64,000 bases of DNA from Bacillota bacterium (GTDB lineage: Bacteria > Bacillota > SHA-98 > Ch115 > JABLXJ01): NCBI GenBank assembly GCA_013178125.1, contig JABLXJ010000004.1, positions 186,001 through 250,000 on the forward strand, read 5' to 3'. Below are positions 8,627 through 18,500 of this stretch, piece by piece (the first letter of the stretch is position 1; each line of letters starts with the position of its first letter). The notes beneath the pieces are model-generated. The model was given only the letters and a program-made list of their open reading frames with translations. It searched no databases and was not told the DNA's origin. Made by a program: the position numbers and the translations under genes.

Positions 8627-9838
8627 ATGGCGAGGCGGACTGTGGCTGACCGGAGACCGCGGCCGAGCTCGAGCTCGAGATCGCGTTCGACATCAGGGCC
8701 GACGTACCGGCCGGTATATCCGGGCCTCGATCAGGACTCGCCCGGTGATGGCTCGCCCGATATTCTTATATTCGCTGTTACTCTGGCCCTCCTCGGCATC
8801 GGAGTGGTTATGGTCTTCAGCGCAAGCTCTGTAAGGGCGCTCACCGTCTACAAGGATGCATACTACTTCCTCAAACTGCAGCTTGCCTGGACGCTTATAG
8901 GCATCTGCGCGATGCTGGTTACGATGCGCATCAATTACAGGGTGTGGTATCGTTTCGCAGGCCTGATTCTCATAGCGGTTCTGGCCCTTCTCCTGCTGGT
9001 GCTGGTTCCGGGGATAGGCAAGGAGATGGGGGGCTCGAGGCGGTGGATCGACCTTGGCCCTGCCCATGTGCAGCCATCAGAGTTGAGCAAGATAGCAATG
9101 ATCTTTTTTCTCTCGAGATTCTTTGCAGAACGGCGGGATAGCCTCAAGAGTTTTTTCCGTGGTCTCGTGCCACCCCTTATGCTTGTGGCCATGATTTTCG
9201 GGCTGATAATGCTCGAACCTGATCTTGGGACAGCTACGACGGCCGTCGGCACGGGCCTGGTTTTGATTTTCGTCGCGGGCGCCAGGCTCTGGCACCTTAT
9301 CGGGCTTGCGATCCTGGGCCTGCCTGCCTTCGTGGCGGTTATGATGCTCGAGCCCTACAGGCGCCGGCGGTTCTTCGCCTTTCTCCATCCCTGGGACGAC
9401 CCCCTCGGGTCCGGGTTTCACATCATCCAGTCCCTCCTGGCTCTTGGCTCAGGGGGGTTATTCGGCCTGGGGCTCGGCAGGAGCCGCCAGAAATTCCTCT
9501 ACCTGCCGGCCCAGCATACGGACTTTATCTTTGCGATTATAGGGGAGGAGCTCGGCCTCATTGGGGCGCTCACGGTGGTGTTCCTGTTTTTCCTGCTGGC
9601 ATGGAGGGGTTTCAGGATTGCCCTGGCTGCGCCGGATGCGTTCGGGTCTTATCTTGCCGTGGGGATAACTACCATGATAATCCTGCAGGCGGTAATAAAC
9701 ATCGGGGTCGTAACGGGGATGTTCCCGATTACAGGCATCACCCTGCCGCTCATAAGCTTTGGAGGTTCATCATTGGTTATGACCCTGGGGGCGTTGGGCA
9801 TCCTGCTAAACGTCTCGAAGTTCGCCAATATCGACTGA
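8627..9838 (+). CDS. ftsW: Septal or sporulation peptidoglycan polymerase FtsW/SpoVE
   Basis: SEDS-family glycosyltransferase (403 aa) that polymerises lipid II with a class B PBP. Visible motifs include VMVFSASS in the first membrane segment, GGSRRWIDLGP, QPSELSKIA, HTDFIFAIIGEELG and the C-terminal PLISFGGSSL. The N-terminal 45 residues are an Arg/Ser-rich cytoplasmic tail (SSSSRSRS) encoded by GAGCTC-type repeats. ATG 8627 is preceded by GGGAGGGG. Whether it acts as vegetative FtsW or sporulation SpoVE is unclear. Confidence 0.93.
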   Translation: MARRTVADRRPRPSSSSRSRSTSGPTYRPVYPGLDQDSPGDGSPDILIFAVTLALLGIGVVMVFSASSVRALTVYKDAYYFLKLQLAWTLIGICAMLVTMRINYRVWYRFAGLILIAVLALLLLVLVPGIGKEMGGSRRWIDLGPAHVQPSELSKIAMIFFLSRFFAERRDSLKSFFRGLVPPLMLVAMIFGLIMLEPDLGTATTAVGTGLVLIFVAGARLWHLIGLAILGLPAFVAVMMLEPYRRRRFFAFLHPWDDPLGSGFHIIQSLLALGSGGLFGLGLGRSRQKFLYLPAQHTDFIFAIIGEELGLIGALTVVFLFFLLAWRGFRIALAAPDAFGSYLAVGITTMIILQAVINIGVVTGMFPITGITLPLISFGGSSLVMTLGALGILLNVSKFANID

Positions 9839-9870
9839 GGGTTGGCCTGGCGCAATAGAGGAGGGCAGCC

Positions 9871-9896
9871 TGATGTAGCCCGATGTAGCCCGATGT
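9871..9896 (+). repeat. 10-bp tandem repeat between ftsW and murG
   Basis: GATGTAGCCC occurs twice in tandem with a third partial copy in the short intergenic space before murG. No function is apparent. Confidence 0.6.
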
Positions 9897-9954
9897 GCAC
9901 ATATTACAGAAGACAGACAGGCCGGCTTGAGTCGAAATAGGGAGGCGAAGGTCG

Positions 9955-11115
9955 ATGAGGGTCTTATTCGCCGGCGGCGGGACGGGCGGCCATATATATC
10001 CGGGCATAACGATCGCGGATGCGCTCAAGGCCTCCGGGGAGGACGTTGAGGCGCTCTTCGTTGGCTCGCGCAGGGGCCTCGAGAATGAAATCGTGCCGCG
10101 GAAGGGGTATAGGCTCGTCACCATTGATATCGCTGGTTTCGAGAGGAGAATATCCTTGAAAACCGCGAAGACGCTTGTTAAGGCATTTAAAGGATGCTGG
10201 CAGGCTCTCGGGGTTATCAGGAGCTTCCGGCCGGATGTCGTGGTCGGAACCGGAGGCTACGTGTGCGGCCCTGTCGTCATGGTGGCCAAGCTCCTCAGAA
10301 TCCCCGCGCTCATTCACGAGCAGAACGCGATACCAGGCGTGACGAATCGGATACTATCGGCCTTTGTCGATATTGTGGCGGCCACCTACAGCGAGTCGGT
10401 GAGCTGCTTCCGCAGGCCTGATAGGGTGGTGGTTACGGGCAACCCGGTCCGTCCATCCGTCCTGGCAGCGACTCGCGAGGGTGGCAGCGCGCGCCTTGGA
10501 CTCGATCCCCAGAAGCCAACGCTTCTCGTATTTGGTGGGAGCCAGGGCGCCCGGGCCATCAACCAGGCCATGATCGAGGGTATCCCGCTGCTCCTGCAGG
10601 GGATGCCGGATATCCAGATCATACACCAGACGGGGAAGCTTGACTACGATAAGGTTCGCGAGGAACTGCGCGCCCGCAATCTCTACGATGGCAGTCGCGG
10701 TCGCGGAGGAATTATCGTTACGCCCTACATCTACGAGATGGAGAACGCGCTGGCAGCCGCCGACTTGGTCGTCAGCCGGGCCGGGGCGATCTCGATTGCA
10801 GAAATCACGGCCCGCGGCCTGCCGGCGATCCTCATACCCCTGCCCACGGCTGCGGAACATCACCAGGAACGAAATGCCAGGGCCCTTGAGGCAGGCGGGG
10901 CTGCTCGCGTGATCCTGGAGCCGGACCTTGACGGCCGGAGGCTTGCGATGAACATTCTCGAGTTGCTCCGGGACAAGGATGCGCTTCGCGAGATGGCTGC
11001 CGGGAGCAAGAAACTCGGGCGGCCGGAGGCAACCCGCGAGCTCGTCAGGCTTGTTAAGGCGCTTGCGAGCCGGGGTGGCAGCCAGGCCGGGGCGGCAGCT
11101 AAATCAGGGAGGTAG
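9955..11115 (+). CDS. murG: UDP-GlcNAc transferase MurG (lipid II synthase)
   Basis: Membrane-associated GT28 glycosyltransferase that adds GlcNAc to lipid I. The N-terminal glycine loop FAGGGTGGHIYPG, the acceptor-side HEQNAIPG, FGGSQGARAIN and the donor-binding SRAGAISIAEI are all present. The length of 386 aa includes a slightly long Gly/Ala/Ser C-terminus. GGGAGGCGAAGG precedes the ATG. Confidence 0.96.
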   Translation: MRVLFAGGGTGGHIYPGITIADALKASGEDVEALFVGSRRGLENEIVPRKGYRLVTIDIAGFERRISLKTAKTLVKAFKGCWQALGVIRSFRPDVVVGTGGYVCGPVVMVAKLLRIPALIHEQNAIPGVTNRILSAFVDIVAATYSESVSCFRRPDRVVVTGNPVRPSVLAATREGGSARLGLDPQKPTLLVFGGSQGARAINQAMIEGIPLLLQGMPDIQIIHQTGKLDYDKVREELRARNLYDGSRGRGGIIVTPYIYEMENALAAADLVVSRAGAISIAEITARGLPAILIPLPTAAEHHQERNARALEAGGAARVILEPDLDGRRLAMNILELLRDKDALREMAAGSKKLGRPEATRELVRLVKALASRGGSQAGAAAKSGR

Positions 11116-11214
11116 GGCCCGGCAGGGATGAGTAACGATGCGTAACAAGGATGAAACCATGAACATAACATAATATGTGACTGTATTTAATAAGGGAAGT
11201 GACATATCAGGTTT

Positions 11215-12609
11215 ATGGATATGGAAAAATTCAAGCGCATCCACTTCGTAGGAATTGGCGGGTATGGCATGAGTTCTCTGGCCAGGGTGCTCATGGACAT
11301 GGGGCACACGGTGTCGGGGTCTGACATAAAGGCTTCCGGCAGGACAGAGGACCTTGTCGCGGCTGGAGCACACGTCTATATTGGCCACGATCCCTCGCAT
11401 GTCTTGGGAGCCGATCTTGTCGTAGTAAGTGCGGCTGTGCCCGGGGATAATGTCGAGGTGAGGGCCGCGAAGGCCAGAGGAGTGCCCGTGATAACCAGGG
11501 CGCAGATGCTGGGCCGGCTCATGGACGAGCATTACAGCGTGGCGGTTACGGGGAGCCATGGCAAGACAACCACGACCTCAATGATAGCATTTATGCTGCA
11601 ACAGGGCGGCCTTGATCCGACGGTCCTGGTGGGGGGCGAGCTGAGCTACCTTGGGGGCGGGGGCAGGCTTGGCAGGGGCAGGTATCTTGTTGCGGAGGCT
11701 GATGAGGCCTACGGCTCGTTTCTTGAGCTTCGCCCAACCATCGCCGTTGTCACAAACATAGACAACGATCACCTTGATTATTACGGGAGCGTGCAGAATC
11801 TTGTAAACGCCTTCCGGAGGTTTCTGTCCAACGTCAACCCGGAAGGGACCGCCGTGCTGTGCACTGATGACGAAAGGGTTAGGCGCATATCGGGCGAGGC
11901 GGCGTCCAGGATCAGGGTCGTAACCTACGGCATCCACAGAGAGGCCATGCTCATGGCGCGTGACATATCCATAACCGGTCTGGGCTCCAGATTCCAGGTT
12001 ATCAGGAACGGCGAAGTGCTCGGCAGGGTGGAACTCAAAGTGCCGGGCCGGCATAATATATACAATGCCCTGGCGTGTTGCTCGGTCGGCATGGAGATGA
12101 AGCTGGATTTCGATGTCATCTCGGGCGCGCTGGCCCTTTTCAGGGGGGCGAAAAGGCGTTGCCAGTTTATAGCCGAAAAGAAGGGAATCCTTGTGCTGGA
12201 TGATTACGCACACCACCCGACGGAAATCAGGACCACGCTCGAGGCCCTGAAGGAGGGAAGCGGCGGGATGCGCCTGGTTGCAGTCTTCCAGCCGCAGAGA
12301 TTTACGAGGACTCAGCTCCTTATGGACGAGTTTGCAAGGGCATTCTCGGCCGCCGATGTCATTGTGATCAGTGACATATACTATGAGGGGACGGGTGAGA
12401 GGCCCATACCCGGCGTGACAGGGGAGGCGCTCGCCAGGGCCATAAGCGAGTTTGAGGGCCGTGAAGTCATATTCATACCCCAGAGGAGAGATATAGCCCC
12501 TCAGCTGCTCAAGATTGCAGAACCTGGCGATCTCGTCGTGACCATGGGCGCCGGCGATATATGGTTGGCGGCAAGGGAGCTTGCGGACCTGCTGGAGGAG
12601 TGCAGATGA
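11215..12609 (+). CDS. murC: UDP-N-acetylmuramate--L-alanine ligase MurC
   Basis: ATP-dependent ligase attaching the first stem residue, L-Ala. The N-terminal Rossmann motif HFVGIGGYGMSSLA, P-loop VTGSHGKTTTTS (Lys117), NIDNDHLDYYG and LDDYAHHPTEI fit the MurC subfamily; length is normal at 464 aa. The stop codon overlaps the murB start in an ATGA arrangement, which indicates coupled translation. Confidence 0.96.
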   Translation: MDMEKFKRIHFVGIGGYGMSSLARVLMDMGHTVSGSDIKASGRTEDLVAAGAHVYIGHDPSHVLGADLVVVSAAVPGDNVEVRAAKARGVPVITRAQMLGRLMDEHYSVAVTGSHGKTTTTSMIAFMLQQGGLDPTVLVGGELSYLGGGGRLGRGRYLVAEADEAYGSFLELRPTIAVVTNIDNDHLDYYGSVQNLVNAFRRFLSNVNPEGTAVLCTDDERVRRISGEAASRIRVVTYGIHREAMLMARDISITGLGSRFQVIRNGEVLGRVELKVPGRHNIYNALACCSVGMEMKLDFDVISGALALFRGAKRRCQFIAEKKGILVLDDYAHHPTEIRTTLEALKEGSGGMRLVAVFQPQRFTRTQLLMDEFARAFSAADVIVISDIYYEGTGERPIPGVTGEALARAISEFEGREVIFIPQRRDIAPQLLKIAEPGDLVVTMGAGDIWLAARELADLLEECR

Positions 12610-13550
12610 ACGTGGAACAGATCGACCGGATTTCCGCGGACCTCAGGACCATCGTGAGAGGGGAGGTAAAGGCCCGTGAGCCGATGCGCAATCATACCTC
12701 CTTCCGGATCGGGGGCCCGGCAGATGTCTTGATTGTGCCACGCGACCTCGATGACCTGAAGATGACCATTTCATGGCTTCGTGGGCGCCACATCGATCTC
12801 CTTGTTATAGGCAACGGGACCAATCTTCTGGTATCCGATGATGGGATTCGGGGCGCGGTCATAAAGCTGGGCGGGACGCTCAACGAGCTGAGAATGGAGG
12901 AAGAAGGTCAGGGCGGGCGCGCCGCCGTCACCGTCACGGCGGGAGCAGGAGCGCTCTTGCCTTACGTGGCCAGGTGGGCTGCGGAGCGCGGCCTTGCCGG
13001 CCTGGAATTCGCCGGGGGGATCCCGGGGAGCGTGGGCGGCGCGACTGTGATGAACGCGGGCGCTTATGGGCGCTCGATGCAGGATGTCGTTGATGGCGCC
13101 CTGATCCTCCGGGAGGATGGCGCCCTGGTGGACTTGGGCGCGAGCGACCTTGGCTTCAGGAATCGCGGGACGAGGATCCTGGATGATGGCACTTCAATTG
13201 TTGTAAGCGTCAGGTTCCACCTTGTCGGGGGGGATCGCGATCAGATAATGGAGAAAACAGAGCGGCTGCTCGTAGAGCGGGCTTCCAAGCAGCCCCTTTC
13301 CTTCCCGAGCGCGGGGTGCGTCTTCAAGAACCCATCGGGTGGCGGGGCGGGTCGGTACATCGACGCGGCGGGCCTCAAGGGTCTGCGTATCGGGGATGCG
13401 CAGGTATCGCCGGAGCACGCCAACTTCATTATAAACCTTGGAGAGGCGAAGGCGAGCGATGTGATGGCGCTTATGGAGGAAGTAAGGTTGCGCGTGCTCG
13501 ACAGGTTTGGAGTTGTGCTGGAGCCGGAGATACGAGTTGTTGGTGGGTAG
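12606..13550 (+). CDS. murB: UDP-N-acetylenolpyruvoylglucosamine reductase MurB
   Basis: FAD- and NADPH-dependent enzyme completing UDP-MurNAc synthesis. FAD-binding segments SFRIGGPAD, GNGTNLLV and FAGGIPGSVGGATVMNAGAYG are visible, as is the catalytic serine region SAGCVFKNP and the C-terminal Glu in LEPEIRVVG. The start overlaps the murC stop by four bases; GGAGGAG lies upstream. It is 314 aa. Confidence 0.96.
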   Translation: MNVEQIDRISADLRTIVRGEVKAREPMRNHTSFRIGGPADVLIVPRDLDDLKMTISWLRGRHIDLLVIGNGTNLLVSDDGIRGAVIKLGGTLNELRMEEEGQGGRAAVTVTAGAGALLPYVARWAAERGLAGLEFAGGIPGSVGGATVMNAGAYGRSMQDVVDGALILREDGALVDLGASDLGFRNRGTRILDDGTSIVVSVRFHLVGGDRDQIMEKTERLLVERASKQPLSFPSAGCVFKNPSGGGAGRYIDAAGLKGLRIGDAQVSPEHANFIINLGEAKASDVMALMEEVRLRVLDRFGVVLEPEIRVVGG

Positions 13551-13579
13551 GATGGATGGAGACCCGGGGGGGACCGTTG

Positions 13580-14827
13580 ATGAAATTGAAGATCACAGGG
13601 GGGCGGAGGCTTGGCGGCAGCGTCAAGGTGAGCGGTGCCAAGAACTCTATCCTCAAGGTTATGGCTGCGTCGTTGCTCGCGGACGGGTGCTGCGTCTTCT
13701 CCAACGCCCCGCTTATTACAGATGTTTCCACGATGATCGGCGTTCTCCGGGGCCTCGGGGCCGAGGCCCGCATTGAGTCGGGCCGGATAATTGTGAACCC
13801 TTCCGGCCTTTCAGGATGCGAGCCTCCAGAGGAACTGGTCAGGGAGATGCGCGCATCCATTCAGGTCATGGGCCCTCTCCTTGCGCGCCTGGGGAGGGTC
13901 AGGGTCCGGCAGCCTGGTGGGTGCGATATTGGCCCGAGGCCGATAGATCTTCATTTGAAGGGTTTTTCAGCCCTGGGGGCGAAGATAAGGGAAGAGCGCG
14001 GGTTCATAATCGCCGAGGCTGATAAACTGGTGGGCGCGGAGATCCATCTTGACCTCCCGAGCGTGGGCGCCACGGAGAATATAATGATGGCTGCGTGCCT
14101 GGCTGAGGGGACTACTATCATCCATAATGCAGCGCGCGAGCCGGAGATCGTCGACCAGCAGAATTTCCTGAACCGCATGGGTGCCAGGATAATCGGGGCC
14201 GGGACTGACACGGTCAAAATACGCGGCGTGAAGCGGCTCGAGGGCGCGGATTACACCATAATACCTGACCGGATCGAGGCCGGCACTTATATGTGTGCCA
14301 TAGCAATCACGGGAGGGACTGCTTCCGTGGAGAATGTTATCCCGGAGCACCTTCAGGCGGTCATATCCAAGCTCCGCGAAGCGGGGATCGTTGTGGAGCC
14401 CAGGGAATCTAGTATATGGATAAGCGCAAATCGCCGGCCAGGCGCTATAAGCGTGAGGTCCATGCCTTACCCGGGATTTCCCACTGATATGCAGCCGCAG
14501 GTGACGGCCCTGATGAGCATCGCAAAGGGCACGAGCATCGTATCCGAGACCATCTTCCCCAACCGTTTCAGGTATGTCGACGAATTGCACCGCATGGGCG
14601 CCAATATCAAGCTGGAAGGTCGCGTGGCCGTGGTTGAGGGGGTAGAGTCCTTAATGGGAGCGGATGTCGAGGCCCCTGATCTCCGCGGAGGTGCCGCGCT
14701 CATTCTTGGTGCTCTTGCCGCCGAGGGCGAGACGGAGATTTCAGGTATCCAGCATATAGACAGGGGCTACGAGGATATAGCTGGCAAGCTTCGCGGTCTC
14801 GGCGCGGACATCCTCGGGGTAGAATAA
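13580..14827 (+). CDS. murA: UDP-N-acetylglucosamine 1-carboxyvinyltransferase MurA
   Basis: Enolpyruvyl transferase for the first committed step of peptidoglycan synthesis and the target of fosfomycin. The catalytic cysteine is present in the loop RQPGGCDIGPRP, so the enzyme should be fosfomycin-sensitive in principle. The N-terminal GGSVKVSGAKNSILK is canonical and fixes the start at ATG 13580, although the frame is open further upstream inside murB. It is 415 aa. It sits between murB and divIB, as in many Bacillota. Confidence 0.95.
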   Translation: MKLKITGGRRLGGSVKVSGAKNSILKVMAASLLADGCCVFSNAPLITDVSTMIGVLRGLGAEARIESGRIIVNPSGLSGCEPPEELVREMRASIQVMGPLLARLGRVRVRQPGGCDIGPRPIDLHLKGFSALGAKIREERGFIIAEADKLVGAEIHLDLPSVGATENIMMAACLAEGTTIIHNAAREPEIVDQQNFLNRMGARIIGAGTDTVKIRGVKRLEGADYTIIPDRIEAGTYMCAIAITGGTASVENVIPEHLQAVISKLREAGIVVEPRESSIWISANRRPGAISVRSMPYPGFPTDMQPQVTALMSIAKGTSIVSETIFPNRFRYVDELHRMGANIKLEGRVAVVEGVESLMGADVEAPDLRGGAALILGALAAEGETEISGIQHIDRGYEDIAGKLRGLGADILGVE

Positions 14828-14879
14828 GCTTGAATATCAGGGTGAAACCGGGTAAGAAGGGAAGCACGGCAAAAGGTGG

Positions 14880-15665
14880 ATGGAGATGGGAATGGTGATG
14901 GGAACGGGGAGGGGCAGGAGCATAGGAAGGGCGGGACGAGGGCCGAGAGGTAGAGGTTTTGTTCCATTTCTGCTGGTGATGACCGCCCTGCTGGCCTGCC
15001 TGGCGGTCATCAAGTCTCCTTATTTCACCGTGACGCGCATAGCCGTCGAGGGGACAAGCTCCCTGAAACCTAGTGAGATCATCCTGATGTCGGGGTTGGA
15101 ATGCGGCCATAACACCTTTGATCTGAACCTGGACAGGGTCGCGATGAGGTTGTTGAATAACCCCAAGATCGAGAGTGTAAGGGTAGCGCGCAGGCTCCCA
15201 TCCACTATAATCATAAGCGTGAGAGAACGGAGCGTTGTGGGAGTGGTGCCGTATTCCGGATACTTCGTTGAAGTAGACAACCAGGGGCGGGCGATCTGCA
15301 TTCGCGAGACGTATGATGACGGCAAAGTGCCGATCATTACGGGGATAGGCGCGCGTGGCGTACGCGTGGGAGAGCCTGTCGATGCGGTGAGGCTCCGGCC
15401 GGCCCTTTCTCTTGCGGCAGTGCTTGGTGAGAAGCTCAGGGCGAGGGTATCGGAAATACACGTGGACACCGATGGAAGCCTTGTCTTATTTACAGATGAT
15501 GGAATAAGAGTCGTTATGGGTAGGGATGGCGCCCAGGAGAAACTCGGTGAGAGAGCGCGAGTCCTCGAGGCTGTGCTCGACCGGGTTGCCATGGACGGGA
15601 GGCCGGTCCAATACATTGACCTCCGCTCGGAAAAACGGCCCGTAGTCAAGATGAAAATACAGTAG
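14880..15665 (+). CDS. ftsQ: Division protein DivIB/FtsQ with POTRA domain
   Basis: A 261-aa bitopic membrane protein of the divisome. A basic Gly/Arg-rich cytoplasmic tail (1-27) is followed by one membrane segment (about 28-46), the POTRA domain beginning TVTRIAVEGTSSLKPSEI and a beta-rich extracytoplasmic domain. AAAAGGTGG abuts the first ATG, so one of the in-frame ATGs at 14886 or 14892 may be the true start. It works with FtsL and the septal PBP encoded upstream. Confidence 0.88.
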   Translation: MEMGMVMGTGRGRSIGRAGRGPRGRGFVPFLLVMTALLACLAVIKSPYFTVTRIAVEGTSSLKPSEIILMSGLECGHNTFDLNLDRVAMRLLNNPKIESVRVARRLPSTIIISVRERSVVGVVPYSGYFVEVDNQGRAICIRETYDDGKVPIITGIGARGVRVGEPVDAVRLRPALSLAAVLGEKLRARVSEIHVDTDGSLVLFTDDGIRVVMGRDGAQEKLGERARVLEAVLDRVAMDGRPVQYIDLRSEKRPVVKMKIQ

Positions 15666-15759
15666 ACATCTCGCCCTTCTGTATTGTAGTATTAAGCGAG
15701 ATAGGTTTGAGATTATATTTATATTGTTCTCATTGATCTTGGGCGGGGAGGTAGGCTTC

Positions 15760-16494
15760 GTGCCATCCAGAAACTGGCAAGCTTATATTGCATTCGTTTG
15801 TATAATACTCGGGTTTCTGCTCGTAGTGCAGTTCAGGACCCAGGAATACATAGGCAAGATAACCCTTCCAACGCGCCGGCTCGAGGACCTGACAGACATG
15901 CTGCGTAAGACCGAGAGCGAGCGGGACCTCCTGGAAAAGGAGGTTGTGGCCCTGCGACAGCAGCTCGCCAGGGTTGTCGAGGGCGAGCATATGGTCGAGG
16001 CTGTCCGCCAGGAGCTCGAAAAGGTTAAAATGGCGGCGGGGCTCACCGAGTTGAAGGGTCCGGGGGTCGTGGTCGTTCTCAACGATAGCAGGAAGCAGGC
16101 CCAGCCGGGCGAGAGCGCGGAGCTATTCCTGGTCCATGATGAGGACCTCCTCAAGACGGCAAACGAGCTCTTTGCCGCCGGGGCCGATGCGGTGGCCATA
16201 AATGGCCAGCGTCTCGTGGCGACGAGCGAGGTGCGCTGCGCCGGCCCAACTATCTCTGTGAATAACACGCGGATAGGCCCTCCCTACACTATCGTCGCCA
16301 TCGGCGATCCTGTGACGCTCGAGAATGCCCTGCGAATGCGGGAGGGGATCATCGATACCTTGCGCGCCTGGGGGATTGAAGTTAAAATCACCCGGATGCC
16401 CGAGGTCGTCGTCCCCGCGTATAAAGGCAGCATTTATTTCCAATATGCAAAGCCTCTCAACTATATAAGGCCCGTTAACAAAGGAGGAGATTAG
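15760..16494 (+). CDS. DUF881 family membrane-anchored protein
   Basis: A 244-aa protein with one N-terminal membrane segment, a coiled coil (about 45-95) and the DUF881 domain containing LKGPGVVVVLNDS, EDLLKTANELFAAGADA and GPPYTIVAIGDP. This family (YlxW/YlxX) is commonly found between divIB and ftsZ in Bacillota, but its biochemical role is unknown. GGGGAGGT lies eight bases before the GTG at 15760; an upstream in-frame TTG at 15724 lacks comparable support. Confidence 0.85.
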   Translation: MPSRNWQAYIAFVCIILGFLLVVQFRTQEYIGKITLPTRRLEDLTDMLRKTESERDLLEKEVVALRQQLARVVEGEHMVEAVRQELEKVKMAAGLTELKGPGVVVVLNDSRKQAQPGESAELFLVHDEDLLKTANELFAAGADAVAINGQRLVATSEVRCAGPTISVNNTRIGPPYTIVAIGDPVTLENALRMREGIIDTLRAWGIEVKITRMPEVVVPAYKGSIYFQYAKPLNYIRPVNKGGD

Positions 16495-16496
16495 AT

Positions 16497-16859
16497 TTGC
16501 TTCCGCTTTACGGTCTCCTGTTTGGGGTCTTGATCGGGCTCCTCACATCGCTCAGGCTCCCGGTGGGTTATGCTGATTACATGGCTATAGGCATCCTGGC
16601 AGCGCTCGATTCCGTTTTCGGGGGCTTGCGAGCGGGGCTCGAGGGCAAATTTGACGGCCCCATATTCCTCTCGGGTTTCTTTGTAAACACACTCCTGGCG
16701 GCCCTCTTGACCTATGTCGGCTATAAGCTCGGCGTGGACCTCCTGATGGGGGCCACTGTTGCATTCAGCATAAGGCTGTTTACCAATGTAGGTATAATAA
16801 GGAGATACCTCATCAAAAGGTCGGGCACGTCGGGCACGGGCATTCAGCAGCAATCGTGA
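16497..16859 (+). CDS. sbp: Small basic protein Sbp (DUF1290 family)
   Basis: A 120-aa membrane protein with three or four hydrophobic segments and the family stretch YADYMAIGILAALDSVFGGLRA. Sbp-family genes are found directly upstream of ftsA/ftsZ in many Gram-positives; function is unknown. AAAGGAGGAG sits at the right distance before the TTG start at 16497, two bases after the DUF881 stop. The next gene is ftsZ, with ftsA missing. Confidence 0.85.
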   Translation: MLPLYGLLFGVLIGLLTSLRLPVGYADYMAIGILAALDSVFGGLRAGLEGKFDGPIFLSGFFVNTLLAALLTYVGYKLGVDLLMGATVAFSIRLFTNVGIIRRYLIKRSGTSGTGIQQQS

Positions 16860-17130
16860 TTTAGTAATTTGGTTTAGACAAGTCAAATTTTGACGAGAAA
16901 AGAAGAGGAAAAGAGCTACAGCCGTTGAATTTAGTTATATGTTATGCTGCGTTGCACCGCATCACGGCGTATAAGTGTTATATATCTTGTTTATGTCTCG
17001 CACGGCATCTGGCTGCTCTGTTGGTGCCATATGACGCGGGTGCGATGGTGCTGGCGTTGATAGGACGATAGACGGTGTGACGGATTGAGGGATAAGGGAT
17101 GAATGTTGCGGATCACAGGGGGTAGAGGGC
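16860..17130 (+). other. ftsZ upstream region
   Basis: This 271-bp gap precedes ftsZ. It contains a 13-bp palindrome, GTCAAATTTTGAC at 16882-16894, and several AT-rich stretches, but I could not fit a convincing sigma-A promoter or any reading frame. No ftsA remnant is visible. Confidence 0.5.
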
Positions 17131-18186
17131 ATGTTTGAGATGGATCTCGAGATAGAGCAATTCACCAATATCAAGGTTATAGGCGTCGGGGGCGGCGGGA
17201 GCAATGCTGTGAATCGGATGATAGACGCGGGTCTCAAAGGGGTTGAATTCATAGCCATAAATACTGATGCTCAGGCCCTTGCACAGTCCAACGCCGCCGT
17301 AAAGATCCAGATAGGCGAGAAGCGGACAAAGGGTCTCGGGGCGGGCTCGAACCCTGATATCGGGAGGGAGGCTGCCGAAGAGAGCCACGACGCCCTCAAG
17401 CGCACCGTGGAGGGGGCTGATATGGTTTTCATAACAGCTGGTATGGGCGGTGGCACGGGTACGGGTGCCGCTCCTCTCATTGCACAGATATCCAAGGAGT
17501 CAGGGGCCCTCACGGTCGGGGTGGTCACGAAGCCGTTTTCTTTCGAGGGCCGGAGGAGAATGGCCCAGGGACTTGCCGGGATCGAGAACCTCAAGACGAA
17601 GTTGGATGCCCTCATAATCATCCCCAACGACAGGCTTCTCCAGGTGGCAGAGAAGAAGACATCAATGCTTGATGCGTTTAAAATGGCTGACGACGTGCTG
17701 CGCCAGGGGGTCCAGGGCATTTCCGACCTTATAACCGTCCCCGGCCTGATAAATGTCGATTTCGCCGACGTGAGGACCATCATGACCGATGCGGGTTCGG
17801 CCATCATGGGCATCGGCATGAGCAACGGCGAGGAGCGCGCGGTGCAAGCGGCAAAGGCCGCAATCTCGAGCCCGCTCCTCGAGGCCTCGATCGAGGGAGC
17901 CAAGGGTGTATTGCTTAACATCACGGGCAGCTCGAATCTCGGGCTGTTTGAGGTGAACGAGGCCGCACAGATAATCGCGGAGGCGGTAGACCCTGATGCC
18001 AACATAATCTTCGGCGCAATGATCGACGATACCATGCGCGATGAGATCAGGGTCACGGTAATAGCCACTGGATTTGAGCAAAAGGGCATGGCCCGGAAAG
18101 CCGGACTTGAGGAGGTCGACATCAAGCCCTTCGCTGTGGATGATCTCGAGATCCCGGCTTTTCTGAGGAGGGGCCGGAGGGAATAA
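17131..18186 (+). CDS. ftsZ: Cell division GTPase FtsZ
   Basis: Tubulin homologue that forms the division ring. [13 protein letters not shown] (about 18-30), the tubulin signature GGGTGTG (106-112), NTDAQAL and the T7 loop region [11 protein letters not shown] are intact. The C-terminal peptide [15 protein letters not shown] is the conserved tail that binds membrane tethers such as FtsA, SepF or ZipA-like proteins. The linker before it is very short, so the whole protein is only 351 aa. With no adjacent ftsA, SepF is a candidate tether, but no sepF is in the window. Confidence 0.97.
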   Translation: MFEMDLEIEQFTNIKVIGVGGGGSNAVNRMIDAGLKGVEFIAINTDAQALAQSNAAVKIQIGEKRTKGLGAGSNPDIGREAAEESHDALKRTVEGADMVFITAGMGGGTGTGAAPLIAQISKESGALTVGVVTKPFSFEGRRRMAQGLAGIENLKTKLDALIIIPNDRLLQVAEKKTSMLDAFKMADDVLRQGVQGISDLITVPGLINVDFADVRTIMTDAGSAIMGIGMSNGEERAVQAAKAAISSPLLEASIEGAKGVLLNITGSSNLGLFEVNEAAQIIAEAVDPDANIIFGAMIDDTMRDEIRVTVIATGFEQKGMARKAGLEEVDIKPFAVDDLEIPAFLRRGRRE

Positions 18187-18500
18187 TTACCTTGTTCTGT
18201 TGAGTTTGCCTTTGAAGGAATTTGGCCTCCAGGTAAAGAATAATACATATTGCATATTTTGCATATTGCCCTGGACTTGACATATCTCCAGCGCAGGACG
18301 CCCTTGGGAGCCAGTGATGCGGGTTCCCGGGGCGTTTCGGGTTATTTATGGCTTAAAAGGATGAGTATGCCATTATCGCGCCGGGGGTTGGAGATTTTGC
18401 CAGGGCGTCTGGGGATCGTGCCGGATCGAGAAGATGGCGGGAGAGGGTTGCGGGGTTGGAAGACGATTGGTTGGGATGCTGGCTGAGTGGGGGTTAAGCG
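18187..18500 (+). other. Intergenic region after ftsZ
   Basis: This 314-bp stretch holds a direct repeat of GCATATT (around 18250-18268) and a TTGACA without a matching -10. A 78-codon frame at 18250-18486 has no ribosome binding site or recognisable domain and I do not call it. The sporulation genes spoIIGA and sigE, often found here in Bacillota, are absent. Confidence 0.5.

Noticed and set aside
18250-18486. A 78-codon frame between ftsZ and the porin-like gene.
   Set aside because: No ribosome binding site, no recognisable domain, and Arg/Gly-rich composition expected from random GC-rich sequence.
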